A DNA stretch of 49,612 nt from an uncultured Lachnospiraceae bacterium (GTDB taxonomy: Bacteria; Bacillota; Clostridia; Lachnospirales; Lachnospiraceae): contig CAMNFR010000013.1 of NCBI GenBank assembly GCA_946537305.1, forward strand, positions 1-49,612, written 5' to 3'. Position numbers and translations under genes: made by a program. How positions within the stretch are numbered: the first letter of the stretch is position 1; each line of letters starts with the position of its first letter. Below the pieces are notes generated by a model that was not told where the DNA came from, ran no database searches, and saw only the letters and a list, made by a program, of their open reading frames with translations. Positions 42,226 through 49,612 of the stretch are shown here, piece by piece.

Positions 42226-43503
42226 TTAACACATCACCAAACCCGCGTCTAGCAATTTCTGCACAGACATCAGAATGCCATATTTGGCGTGATACCAGGT
42301 AATACCGCCCTGGAAAAAGACAGTGAACGGCGGGCGAAGCGGCCCATCCGCGGAAAGTTCAATAGATGAACCCTGTACAAACGCGCCGGCCGCCATGATG
42401 ACTTCATCATCATAGCCGGGCATGGCCCAGGGCTCCGGAGTAACAAAACTGTCCACCGGTGCCGCCGCTTGAATGCCAGCGCAGAAAGCCTTCAAGCCCT
42501 CTGCAGAATTCAGATCGATAGCCTGAATAATATCATACCGTGTGGTTTCCGAGGCGGGATGTACACGGAATCCCAGCTTTTCGTAGAGGCTTGCGGCAAA
42601 AATGGCGCCTTTTTCCGCGCCGGCTGTAACTGTAGGAGCCAGGAAAAATCCCTGATAAAAGGCAGGGTTCGTTCCCAGATTCGCACCGACTTCACGTCCG
42701 AGGCCGGGAGAGGTCAGCCTTCTGGCCACCTGCTCCACGCACGCAGCCGTTCCGCAGATATATCCCCCGGCAGGTGCAAGTCCGCCGCCGGGATTCTTGA
42801 TCAGGGATCCTACGATCATATCCGCGCCGTAGTCGGAAGGCTCTGTAATCTCCGTAAATTCGCCGTAACAATTATCAACCATGCAGATGATATCCGGCTT
42901 GCAGGACTTCAGGAATGCAATAAGCTCTCCGATGGCCTCCGCAGATAATGTAGGTCGGGAGGCATATCCTTTGGATCGCTGAATGGTAGCCATCTTTGTA
43001 TTTGGCTTGATGGCCTTCCGGATGCCTTCATAATCGAAGGATCCGTCCGGAAGCAGATCGACCTGAGCATAGCTGACGCCGTATTCCGCCAGTGAACCGA
43101 TGGAGGGGCGAATGCCGATGACCTCCTCCAGGGTATCATAGGGTTTCCCTACCGGGGAGAGCAGTTCATCGCCCGGGCGCAGATTGGCAGAAAGTGCCAG
43201 ATTAAGCGCATGGGTCCCACAGGTGATCTGGCTGCGCACCAGCGCATCCTCTGTGTGGAAGGTGTCCGCATAAACCCTCTCCAGGGTATCCCGGCCAGTA
43301 TCGTTATAGCCGTACCCAGTGGTAGCCTGGAAGTGCATCTCGCTGACATGGTTTTTATGCATAGCGCCGAGCACTTTCAGCTGATTATATTCTGCAATGG
43401 CATCGATTTCGGTAAAGCGTTCTTTAAGCCCGGCAAGGACCTCTTCTCCCAGGGCCAGGACCTTGGGGGAAATGCCGCTTTCCTTATAAATCTGAGATAA
43501 CAT
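42226..43503 (-). CDS. YnbB-like PLP-dependent enzyme (methionine gamma-lyase family)
   Basis: The 425-residue protein has the Cys/Met-metabolism PLP fold: SQITCGTHALNLALSAN, the ICMVDNCYGEF strand with the PLP-contacting Asp, and the Schiff-base Lys in MIVGSLIKNPGGGLAPAGG. This family (YnbB, once called aluminium resistance protein) is strongly conserved beside miaA in Bacillota, as here, but its substrate is not certain. GAGG precedes the ATG. The hfq gene often found between miaA and ynbB is absent. Confidence 0.9.
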   Translation of the reverse strand: MLSQIYKESGISPKVLALGEEVLAGLKERFTEIDAIAEYNQLKVLGAMHKNHVSEMHFQATTGYGYNDTGRDTLERVYADTFHTEDALVRSQITCGTHALNLALSANLRPGDELLSPVGKPYDTLEEVIGIRPSIGSLAEYGVSYAQVDLLPDGSFDYEGIRKAIKPNTKMATIQRSKGYASRPTLSAEAIGELIAFLKSCKPDIICMVDNCYGEFTEITEPSDYGADMIVGSLIKNPGGGLAPAGGYICGTAACVEQVARRLTSPGLGREVGANLGTNPAFYQGFFLAPTVTAGAEKGAIFAASLYEKLGFRVHPASETTRYDIIQAIDLNSAEGLKAFCAGIQAAAPVDSFVTPEPWAMPGYDDEVIMAAGAFVQGSSIELSADGPLRPPFTVFFQGGITWYHAKYGILMSVQKLLDAGLVMC

Positions 43504-43522
43504 GTTACTGCCTCTTTTCGTT

Positions 43523-44518
43523 TTAAACTTGGTTACTTTTCATTTCCGCTGTAAGCGGAACACGTGCCTCTATGCTGTGGGACCGGCACAGGTCCAGAAT
43601 ATGTTCCAGCATTTTTTCATGGGTGGGATACTCTTCCCAGTTCAGCCAGATGACTTCGCCCTCACGCCGGAACCAGGTCAGCTGCCGCTTGGCAAAATGT
43701 CTGGTGTCGCGCTTAAGAACACGGACGGCTTCCTCAAGGGTGCATTCCCCTTCCAGATAGGACAGAATCTCTTTATATCCCAGTCCCTGCATGGAGATCA
43801 TGCCGCGGTGACACCCCATCTCCTTCAGGCGCTGTACCTCTTCCACCAGGCCGGCCTCCAGCATCTGATCTACCCGCAGGTCAATGCGGCGGTAGAGTTC
43901 CTCGCGGTCGCGGTTCAGCACAAGATAAAGAAGGTTATAAGGAGTCGGACGTTCTCGCTCCGCCTTATTATGTTCTGATATAGGTTCTCCGCTCTGATAA
44001 TAATATTCCAGCGCTCGGATGACCCGCTTGTGATTGGCCGGATGAATGATCTGCGCTGAAGCCGGATCGACAGCGGCCAGCTCCCGGTGCAGTGCTTCCT
44101 CTTCCCCTGCCTCCATGCGGCGCTCCAGTTCTTTTCGCAGAGAAGAATCCTCCCCATGGGAAGTGAAATCGATCTCTCTGGTCAGGGCCTGAATGTAAAA
44201 CCCGGTGCCACCGGCGATGATCGGAATATTCCCGTGAGAATATATTTGCCGGAGAGCTGCCCTGGCATCTTGCTGAAAACGCACCACATGAAATTCCTCC
44301 CAGGGTTCGCAGTAATCAATCAGGTAATGTGGTACTCCCTGCATCTCCTCCGGCGTCACCTTGGCGGACCCGATGTCCATATATTTATAGACCTGCATGG
44401 AATCCGCGCTGATGATCTCACCTCTGATGGCTTTTGCAAGATCGATCGAAAGCGCGGTCTTTCCCACCGCCGTGGGACCGGTCAGTACGATCAGCGGCGG
44501 CCTGGTATCTTCTATCAT
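43523..44518 (-). CDS. miaA: tRNA dimethylallyltransferase
   Basis: MiaA adds a dimethylallyl group to N6 of A37 in tRNAs reading UNN codons. The 331-residue protein has the P-loop VLTGPTAVGKTALSIDLAK, the SADSMQVYKYMDIGSAK motif with the catalytic Asp, and RDTRHFAKRQLTWFRRE near the end. I chose the ATG at 44518 because it overlaps the mutL TGA (ATGA) and GAGGG precedes it; the frame extends upstream inside mutL. The mutS-mutL-miaA order is standard. Confidence 0.97.
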   Translation of the reverse strand: MIEDTRPPLIVLTGPTAVGKTALSIDLAKAIRGEIISADSMQVYKYMDIGSAKVTPEEMQGVPHYLIDYCEPWEEFHVVRFQQDARAALRQIYSHGNIPIIAGGTGFYIQALTREIDFTSHGEDSSLRKELERRMEAGEEEALHRELAAVDPASAQIIHPANHKRVIRALEYYYQSGEPISEHNKAERERPTPYNLLYLVLNRDREELYRRIDLRVDQMLEAGLVEEVQRLKEMGCHRGMISMQGLGYKEILSYLEGECTLEEAVRVLKRDTRHFAKRQLTWFRREGEVIWLNWEEYPTHEKMLEHILDLCRSHSIEARVPLTAEMKSNQV

Positions 44519-46551
44519 CCGTTTACCACCCTCTGGAATTTCTTCTCTAACTCGTATTGTGTCATGGTAATGATCGTAGGTCTGCCGTGCGGGCACATAT
44601 AAGGATTCTCCAGTGTCAGGAGTTCATCCAGAAGAGCATTGACCTCCTCCGTGGAGAGTCTGTGATTTCCCTTCACGGCTGCCTTACAGGACATCAGCGC
44701 CAGCTTGTCGCGGATCAGAGTAGATTTCGCGCTCCCATCCTCGTCCGTCTTTTCGTCAATGATCGAATCCAGCAGCTCATTCATGTCAAGCCCCAGAAGA
44801 TTCCCGGGAACCGCATACACGGCGTACTCGCGGCCGCCGAAGGGCTCACAGGAGAAACCATAGGCCTCCAGTTCCTGCCGGTATTCCTCCAGCACCTCGA
44901 TCTCACGGGCGTTCAGGGTAAGGATACGCGGCGGCTGCAGCTGCTGGGACGTAAATTCCTTCTGCTCGAATAGCTTCACATTGCGCTCGAACAGAACCTT
45001 CTCATGTGCCGCGTGCTGATCCATGAACAACAGCTGATCTTTATACTGGAACATCCAGTAGGTATCAAAGACCTGCCCGATGATGCGGTACTCAGCCCTT
45101 GTCTGCGGCGTGAGCAGTCGATCCTCAAAAAGCTCCATCTGTCGGGGATCTGTTACCTCCACAGCAGCAACTGATTCTTTTGTGCCTGCCGGTATAATAG
45201 AACTTATCTGTTCGTCAACATGCAACATTTCCCCTCTTTGAGGTTCATCTTTCACTTCCGGCATCATTTGAGAGGATGTTTTATCCTTCCCCGCATAAAA
45301 TTCCGCCAGGGAAGAATCATGAAGAACATCCTCCAGCGCACTCTTCTCACGCTGTACCGTCGTTTCTGCCGCCTGTCTCTCCCGTACCATAGCGTTGCCC
45401 AGGGCAGCATTCTGCTGGTTCCGTCGAATGCGCTCGAAGGTGGACAGCTCCCGGACCGGTTCTTCTCTTCTCTTTACTTCAAAAGGCTCCGGGGCGCGTT
45501 CTTTCTCCGGCGCCGGGGCAGGAGTCTTCTCCTTTTCTTCGAACGCATGACGAGGGATCAGTTCCTCTCCGGCAAGTGCCTGACGGATACACCGACGCAC
45601 AGCCTCATACACGCCTTCTTCATTCCGAAAGCGCAGTTCCATCTTGTTTGGATGTACATTGACATCCACCTGAGATGAATCGATGGTCATGTGGAAGACA
45701 GCGAAGGGATACTTCTGCTGCATCACAAATCCACGATAGGCGTGCTCGATGGCACCGGTCAGGATATTGCTCTTCACATATCGACCATTCACAAAATAAT
45801 TTTCATAGGTCCGATTTCCCCGGTTGACCTCCGGCTTGCCGATAAATCCATCAATTGTGATATGCTCACTCTCATGATGAATGGGCAGCAGGCACGAGGC
45901 AATCTCACGTCCGTAGATGGTATAGATCATATCCTTCAGCTTATGATTGCCGGAGGTATGCAGCTTTGACTGATTGTTCACGATCAGCCGGAAGGAAATA
46001 TCCGGGTGAGAAAGAGCCAGTCGTTCAGCCAGTGTACTGATATAGGATCCTTCCGTTGCAGGACTTTTCAGGAAGTTCCTGCGGGCAGGAGTATTAAAGA
46101 ACAGATCCCTCACCAGAAAGGTGGTGCCCTCCGGGGCACCGATCTCTTCGAAGGCAATCTCCTGACCGCCCTCGATCTGATATCTTGTGCCGCCCAGGCT
46201 CTCGCGGGTCTTCGTGATCAGCTCGACCTTTGCGACCGCGGCAATGCTTGCCAGGGCCTCTCCCCGGAAGCCGAGGGAGGATACGGACAGCAGATCCTCT
46301 GCCGTGCGGATCTTGCTGGTCGCATGCGGCAGAAAAGCCGTCTTCACCTGATCCGCCGGAATACCGCAGCCGTTATCCGTGACCCGGATCAGAGATATGC
46401 CTCCGTCCCGGATCTCGATTGTTATTGCCGTAGCACCGGCATCCACCGCATTTTCCACCAGTTCCTTGACCACGGAGGAAGGTCTGTCTACGACCTCTCC
46501 CGCGGCGATCTGGTTGATGGTCGCCTGATCTAATACTTTGATCTCCGGCAT
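44515..46551 (-). CDS. mutL: DNA mismatch repair protein MutL with endonuclease domain
   Basis: MutL couples mismatch recognition by MutS to strand incision. The 678-residue protein has the GHKL ATPase domain (IAAGEVVDRPSSVVKELVEN, DNGCGIP, TSKI, GFRGEALASI), a variable linker (about 340-490), and a C-terminal dimerisation domain with the DQHAAHEKVLFE metal-binding motif of nicking MutL, together with SCKAAVKG and CPHGRP. It is therefore of the methyl-independent type. It follows mutS by 14 bp. Confidence 0.98.
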   Translation of the reverse strand: MPEIKVLDQATINQIAAGEVVDRPSSVVKELVENAVDAGATAITIEIRDGGISLIRVTDNGCGIPADQVKTAFLPHATSKIRTAEDLLSVSSLGFRGEALASIAAVAKVELITKTRESLGGTRYQIEGGQEIAFEEIGAPEGTTFLVRDLFFNTPARRNFLKSPATEGSYISTLAERLALSHPDISFRLIVNNQSKLHTSGNHKLKDMIYTIYGREIASCLLPIHHESEHITIDGFIGKPEVNRGNRTYENYFVNGRYVKSNILTGAIEHAYRGFVMQQKYPFAVFHMTIDSSQVDVNVHPNKMELRFRNEEGVYEAVRRCIRQALAGEELIPRHAFEEKEKTPAPAPEKERAPEPFEVKRREEPVRELSTFERIRRNQQNAALGNAMVRERQAAETTVQREKSALEDVLHDSSLAEFYAGKDKTSSQMMPEVKDEPQRGEMLHVDEQISSIIPAGTKESVAAVEVTDPRQMELFEDRLLTPQTRAEYRIIGQVFDTYWMFQYKDQLLFMDQHAAHEKVLFERNVKLFEQKEFTSQQLQPPRILTLNAREIEVLEEYRQELEAYGFSCEPFGGREYAVYAVPGNLLGLDMNELLDSIIDEKTDEDGSAKSTLIRDKLALMSCKAAVKGNHRLSTEEVNALLDELLTLENPYMCPHGRPTIITMTQYELEKKFQRVVNG

Positions 46552-46565
46552 AGTAATTCTCCTTC

Positions 46566-49214
46566 TTAATTCTGCCAGCGGTTCTTCCGCTTATTCTGCA
46601 GACGGTACAATGTATTCAGCGCATCGATCGGCGTCATGGCGGACAGTTCCAGGGAATCCAGCTCCTCCAAAATATCTGCGTCACTGACGGTATCAAAAAA
46701 GCTCAGCTGTCCCGAGTCTACATCGTCCGGACGGGTCACAGGTTCATGTGAGGCAGTGTGACCACTCTCCGCGATCTCCTTCGCGCGGGAGGAAATATCT
46801 GCCTCCACCAGCTGCTGCACCAATTCCTTTGCGCGGTCGATCACCGGATCCGGCACGCCGGCCAGCTTAGCCACCTGAATGCCGTAGCTCTTATCCGCGC
46901 CGCCTTTGATGATCTTGCGCAGGAACACAATAGAGTCTCCCTGTTCCTTGACAGCAATGCAGTAATTATTTACGCCTGAAAGACTTCCTTCCAGTTCTGT
47001 AAGCTCGTGATAATGGGTGGCGAACAGGGTCTTGGCTCCCAGGATCCTGGGATTGCTGATATGCTCTACCACAGCCCAGGCAATTGCCAGCCCGTCAAAG
47101 GTGCTGGTCCCCCGCCCGATCTCATCCAGGATCAGGAGGGACTTTTTGGTGGCATTCCGAAGAATGTTGGCCACCTCTGTCATCTCCACCATAAAGGTAC
47201 TCTGACCGGAAGCCAGATCATCCGAAGCTCCCACACGCGTAAAGATGCGGTCGCAGATCCCTATATTGGCGGAATCCGCCGGGACAAAGGAACCGATCTG
47301 GGCCATCAGCACGATCAGCGCGGTCTGACGCATATAGGTAGATTTTCCTGCCATGTTCGGACCGGTAATGATGGAAATTCGCTTGTCCTGATTGTTCAGC
47401 AGCGTATCGTTCGCAATAAAAAGCTCATCTCTCATCATGCGCTCGACCACCGGGTGGCGCCCCGCCTTGATATCGATCAGTCCTTTTTCATTGATCTTCG
47501 GCCGCACATAGCGGTTCTTTTCCGCCACATAAGCCAGCGAAAGCAGCACGTCCAGAAGGGCGACCGCCTTGGCCGTACGCTGAACACGGACCACTTCCTT
47601 TGCCACAGCATCTCGGATCTCACAGAACAGATCATATTCCAGGGCAAACAGCTTCTCCTCTGCCCCCAGGATTACGCTCTCCAGTTCCTTCAGACGCGGC
47701 GTGGTATAACGCTCTGCGTTGGCAAGCGTCTGCTTTCGGATATAATCCTCCGGCACCATCTCCTGGAAGGACTTTGTGACCTCCAGGTAATAGCCGAAAA
47801 CTTTATTGTATTTAATGCGCAGGTTCTTAATGCCTGTGCGCTCGCGCTCCTGAGCCTCCAGATCAGCCAGCCACTGCTTGCCCTCCGTCTTGGCCCTGCG
47901 CAGCCGGTCTGCCTCCTCGGAATATCCGTCCCGGATCATGCCGCCTTCACGCACGGTGATGGGCGGATCTTCCACGATCCCCCGGGAAATCAGCTCCTCC
48001 AGATCGGCCAGTGCATCCATCTGCTCTTCTACATCCTTCAACAGAGAGCCCCTAAAAGAATGCATCAGTTCCCGGATGGGCGGCAGCATCTTCAGAGATG
48101 ATGCAAAGGCAATAAGATCTCTCGGCCCGGCACTGCGATAGGCGATCCGGCCGATCAGACGTTCCAGGTCATAGACCGGGCCTAGATATTCCCGCAGTTC
48201 CTCCCGCGTGATGATATCGTTATTGATCTCCTCCACAGCATCCTGCCTGGCCGTAATCTCCTTTTTATCCACCAGCGGCTGCTCAATAAAACTGCGCAGC
48301 ATTCGTGCGCCCATGGCCGTCCTGGTCTTATCCAGCACCCACAACAGCGTGCCCCGCTTCTGCTTCTCCCGCAATGTCTCAGTAAGCTCTAAATTGCGTC
48401 TGGTGGACGTATCCAGCACCATATAGCGGCCCGGCTGATAGGGGCGGATCTTCGACAGATGCTCCAGGGAAATCTTCTGCGTTTCCAGCAGATATCCCAA
48501 CAAAGCTCCGGCAGCTACCGTACCGGCTGGATAATCCGAAAGTCCCAGGCCCGCCAGCGATGAAACGCCAAAATGCTTCTTCAGGGCATCCTCACAGACA
48601 TCATCGTTAAAATACCGGTTCTCCAGCGTAAACAGTGAGATCCGAAGCCGATTCTTCAGATCATCGGTATCAATACCGCTCATGGCAAAAGCCTGGTTGC
48701 TGATGATCTCCGCCGGCATATACTTGTACAGCTCATCCAGCATCTGGCGGGAAGAGCTGACCTGCGTGACAAAATAGTCGCCCGTTGTAACATCCGCAAT
48801 AGAAATGCCAAAGACTCGGTCCAGGTACACAATACACATCAGGTAATTGTTGCGTGTCTCATCCAGCGCCTGCGCAGACATATTGGTCCCAGGCGTAACT
48901 ACACGAATAACCTCCCGCTTCACCAGGCCTTTCGCCTGTTTAGGATCCTCCATCTGCTCCGCGATGGCCACCTTATAACCCTTTTCTACCAGACGGGTCA
49001 GATAATTCTCGACCGCATGATAAGGAACCCCACACATGGGAGCACGTTCCGGCATACCGCAGTCCTTTCCGGTCAGGGTAATCTCCAGTTCCCGGGACGC
49101 AGTAATCGCATCCTCATAGAACATTTCATAAAAATCGCCCAGCCGGTAAAAAAGTATGCAGTCCGGATATTCTTTTTTTGTATCCAGATAATGCTGCATC
49201 ATGGGGGTCATCAT
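46566..49214 (-). CDS. mutS: DNA mismatch repair protein MutS
   Basis: MutS recognises mispairs and small loops. The 882-residue protein shows the mismatch-contacting Phe-x-Glu in FYRLGDFYEMFYEDA, the connector and lever domains, Walker A in TGPNMAGKSTYMRQ, Walker B LLILDEIGRGTSTFDG, the TLFATHYHELTELE signature, and a C-terminal tail that includes LSFFDTV, resembling a beta-clamp-binding motif (QLSFF). The start at 49214 has CAGGAG about 10 nt upstream. Its promoter is at 49.3 kb. Confidence 0.98.
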   Translation of the reverse strand: MMTPMMQHYLDTKKEYPDCILFYRLGDFYEMFYEDAITASRELEITLTGKDCGMPERAPMCGVPYHAVENYLTRLVEKGYKVAIAEQMEDPKQAKGLVKREVIRVVTPGTNMSAQALDETRNNYLMCIVYLDRVFGISIADVTTGDYFVTQVSSSRQMLDELYKYMPAEIISNQAFAMSGIDTDDLKNRLRISLFTLENRYFNDDVCEDALKKHFGVSSLAGLGLSDYPAGTVAAGALLGYLLETQKISLEHLSKIRPYQPGRYMVLDTSTRRNLELTETLREKQKRGTLLWVLDKTRTAMGARMLRSFIEQPLVDKKEITARQDAVEEINNDIITREELREYLGPVYDLERLIGRIAYRSAGPRDLIAFASSLKMLPPIRELMHSFRGSLLKDVEEQMDALADLEELISRGIVEDPPITVREGGMIRDGYSEEADRLRRAKTEGKQWLADLEAQERERTGIKNLRIKYNKVFGYYLEVTKSFQEMVPEDYIRKQTLANAERYTTPRLKELESVILGAEEKLFALEYDLFCEIRDAVAKEVVRVQRTAKAVALLDVLLSLAYVAEKNRYVRPKINEKGLIDIKAGRHPVVERMMRDELFIANDTLLNNQDKRISIITGPNMAGKSTYMRQTALIVLMAQIGSFVPADSANIGICDRIFTRVGASDDLASGQSTFMVEMTEVANILRNATKKSLLILDEIGRGTSTFDGLAIAWAVVEHISNPRILGAKTLFATHYHELTELEGSLSGVNNYCIAVKEQGDSIVFLRKIIKGGADKSYGIQVAKLAGVPDPVIDRAKELVQQLVEADISSRAKEIAESGHTASHEPVTRPDDVDSGQLSFFDTVSDADILEELDSLELSAMTPIDALNTLYRLQNKRKNRWQN

Positions 49215-49299
49215 GGTGGTGTGTCTCCTGCTTCTTCGCGAAAAATCCTAAACGTTTGAAACACGGAACCACCCGTTTCCGGGAAGCCCGTGAGATATC
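49215..49299 (-). other. mutS leader
   Basis: This stretch between the predicted -10 box and the mutS start is the untranslated leader. It holds the ribosome binding site and a weak TTCCGGGAA palindrome; I see no other structure. Confidence 0.4.
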
Positions 49300-49328
49300 A
49301 TTATACGTGAGAACCAGGCAGGATTCAA
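49300..49328 (-). promoter_or_regulatory. Promoter of mutS-mutL-miaA
   Basis: TTGAAT (49323-49328), 17 nt, TATAAT (49300-49305) on the minus strand. Just upstream lie a tandem 12-mer and a small hairpin. Confidence 0.8.
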
Positions 49329-49341
49329 GAGAAAATTTATT

Positions 49342-49365
49342 ACGGTCTGCTTAACGGTCTGCTTA
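49342..49365. repeat. Tandem 12-mer upstream of the mutS promoter
   Basis: ACGGTCTGCTTA occurs twice head-to-tail with no gap (49342-49353, 49354-49365), ending 14 bp upstream of the -35 box. It is followed at 49375-49393 by the hairpin CTGTAGAA-AGC-TTCTACAG. Either could bind a regulator or be the scar of the adjacent repeats. Confidence 0.75.
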
Positions 49366-49415
49366 ATCAGGTGACTGTAGAAAGCTTCTACAGCTATACA
49401 CTGGTGACACCTGCA

Positions 49416-49521
49416 GGAGGGCATGAAAACTTCCGATTCTCGGTCTTGCCCCGGTCGCGGCCGGGGAAACGGCCGCGCCGGCTGCAAGGCCTCGCCTCTT
49501 CGGATTCTGCTGCTTGTGGGG
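49416..49521 (+). repeat. Repeat unit B1 (same family as A1-A3)
   Basis: This copy is more diverged from A1 but keeps the plan: outer CTTGC (49445-49449) with GCAAG (49484-49488), CCGG with CCGG, the bulged T at 49455, CGCGGCC (49456-49462) with GGCCGCG (49471-49477), loop GGGGAAAC, then CTCTTCGG. Its reading frame also opens MKTSD but changes at stem positions. It ends in CTTGTGGGG. Confidence 0.88.
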
Positions 49522-49539
49522 TTACAATGTCTTGCTTCT

Positions 49540-49612
49540 CCCCACGGACAGCAATAACTCGAAGAGATGCAGACTTGCAGCCGGCGCGGCATTTCCCTGC
49601 CGCGACCGGGGC
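49540..49612 (-). repeat. Repeat unit B2, inverted, cut by the window edge
   Basis: Starting with CCCCAC 18 bp after B1 in the opposite orientation, it carries the stem CGCGGCA/TGCCGCG (49585-49591 with 49598-49604), the bulged base at 49605, CCGG/CCGG and a shortened 6-nt loop. The left outer strand is CTTGC (49574-49578); its partner begins GC at 49611-49612 and should continue AAG beyond the window. Confidence 0.85.

Noticed and set aside
49248..49592. A 114-codon minus-strand frame upstream of mutS
   Set aside because: It runs through the repeat units and the mutS promoter and has no ribosome binding site.

Overview
The window is 49.6 kb of chromosomal DNA from a Gram-positive member of the Bacillota, most likely class Clostridia and probably Lachnospiraceae-like. 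Evidence for this is the presence of SepF, RecU, a YesM/YesN-type two-component pair, short HisG with HisZ, the TIGR03960/TIGR03936 radical-SAM pair beside RNase G, strong AGGAGG ribosome binding sites, and moderate GC. Every gene I can support lies on the minus strand, so the text below follows transcription from high to low coordinates. No rRNA, tRNA, prophage, insertion sequence with a transposase, or CRISPR array was seen.

Right part (49.2-31.1 kb): a promoter at 49.3 kb drives mutS-mutL-miaA and a YnbB-like PLP enzyme. These are followed by radC-mreC-mreD-mrdA(PBP2)-rodA, the lateral-wall elongation machinery, without mreB at its usual place between radC and mreC. Next come a small P-loop protein, an HlyD-like membrane-anchored protein, sepF-lspA-rluD, and a cytidylate-kinase-like gene that has its own promoter and terminator.

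A 720-bp gene-free stretch (30.4-31.1 kb) carries three copies of a roughly 105-143 bp repeat. Two more copies sit upstream of mutS at the right edge of the window. The copies share a bulged hairpin whose stems differ in sequence between copies but stay paired through compensatory changes. This is the most interesting signal here: a BIME/REP-like mobile repeat or a structured RNA.

Middle (30.4-17.3 kb): a NYN-LOTUS RNA-metabolism protein, a GT2 glycosyltransferase, rsmD-coaD, a coiled-coil DivIVA-like protein and a terminator. A long housekeeping run follows: pepD, rsmF-like, an MBL hydrolase, a two-TM protein, an RluA-family synthase, recU, hisZ-hisG-hisIE and deoC. It ends at a perfect 28-bp inverted repeat.

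Accessory unit (17.1-9.7 kb): a tripartite tricarboxylate transporter (tctC-tctB-tctA) sits directly beside a type I 3-dehydroquinate dehydratase. After a terminator comes a YesN/YesM response regulator and sensor kinase. The layout suggests regulated uptake of a quinate- or shikimate-type acid feeding the shikimate pathway.

Left part (9.6-0 kb): a membrane protein, a LUD-domain protein, a macrodomain protein with a conserved C-terminal extension, the TIGR03960-TIGR03936-rng group, rplU-rpmA (with neither prp nor the L27 N-terminal extension), obgE, yhbY and the 5' part of nadD, which runs off the left edge.
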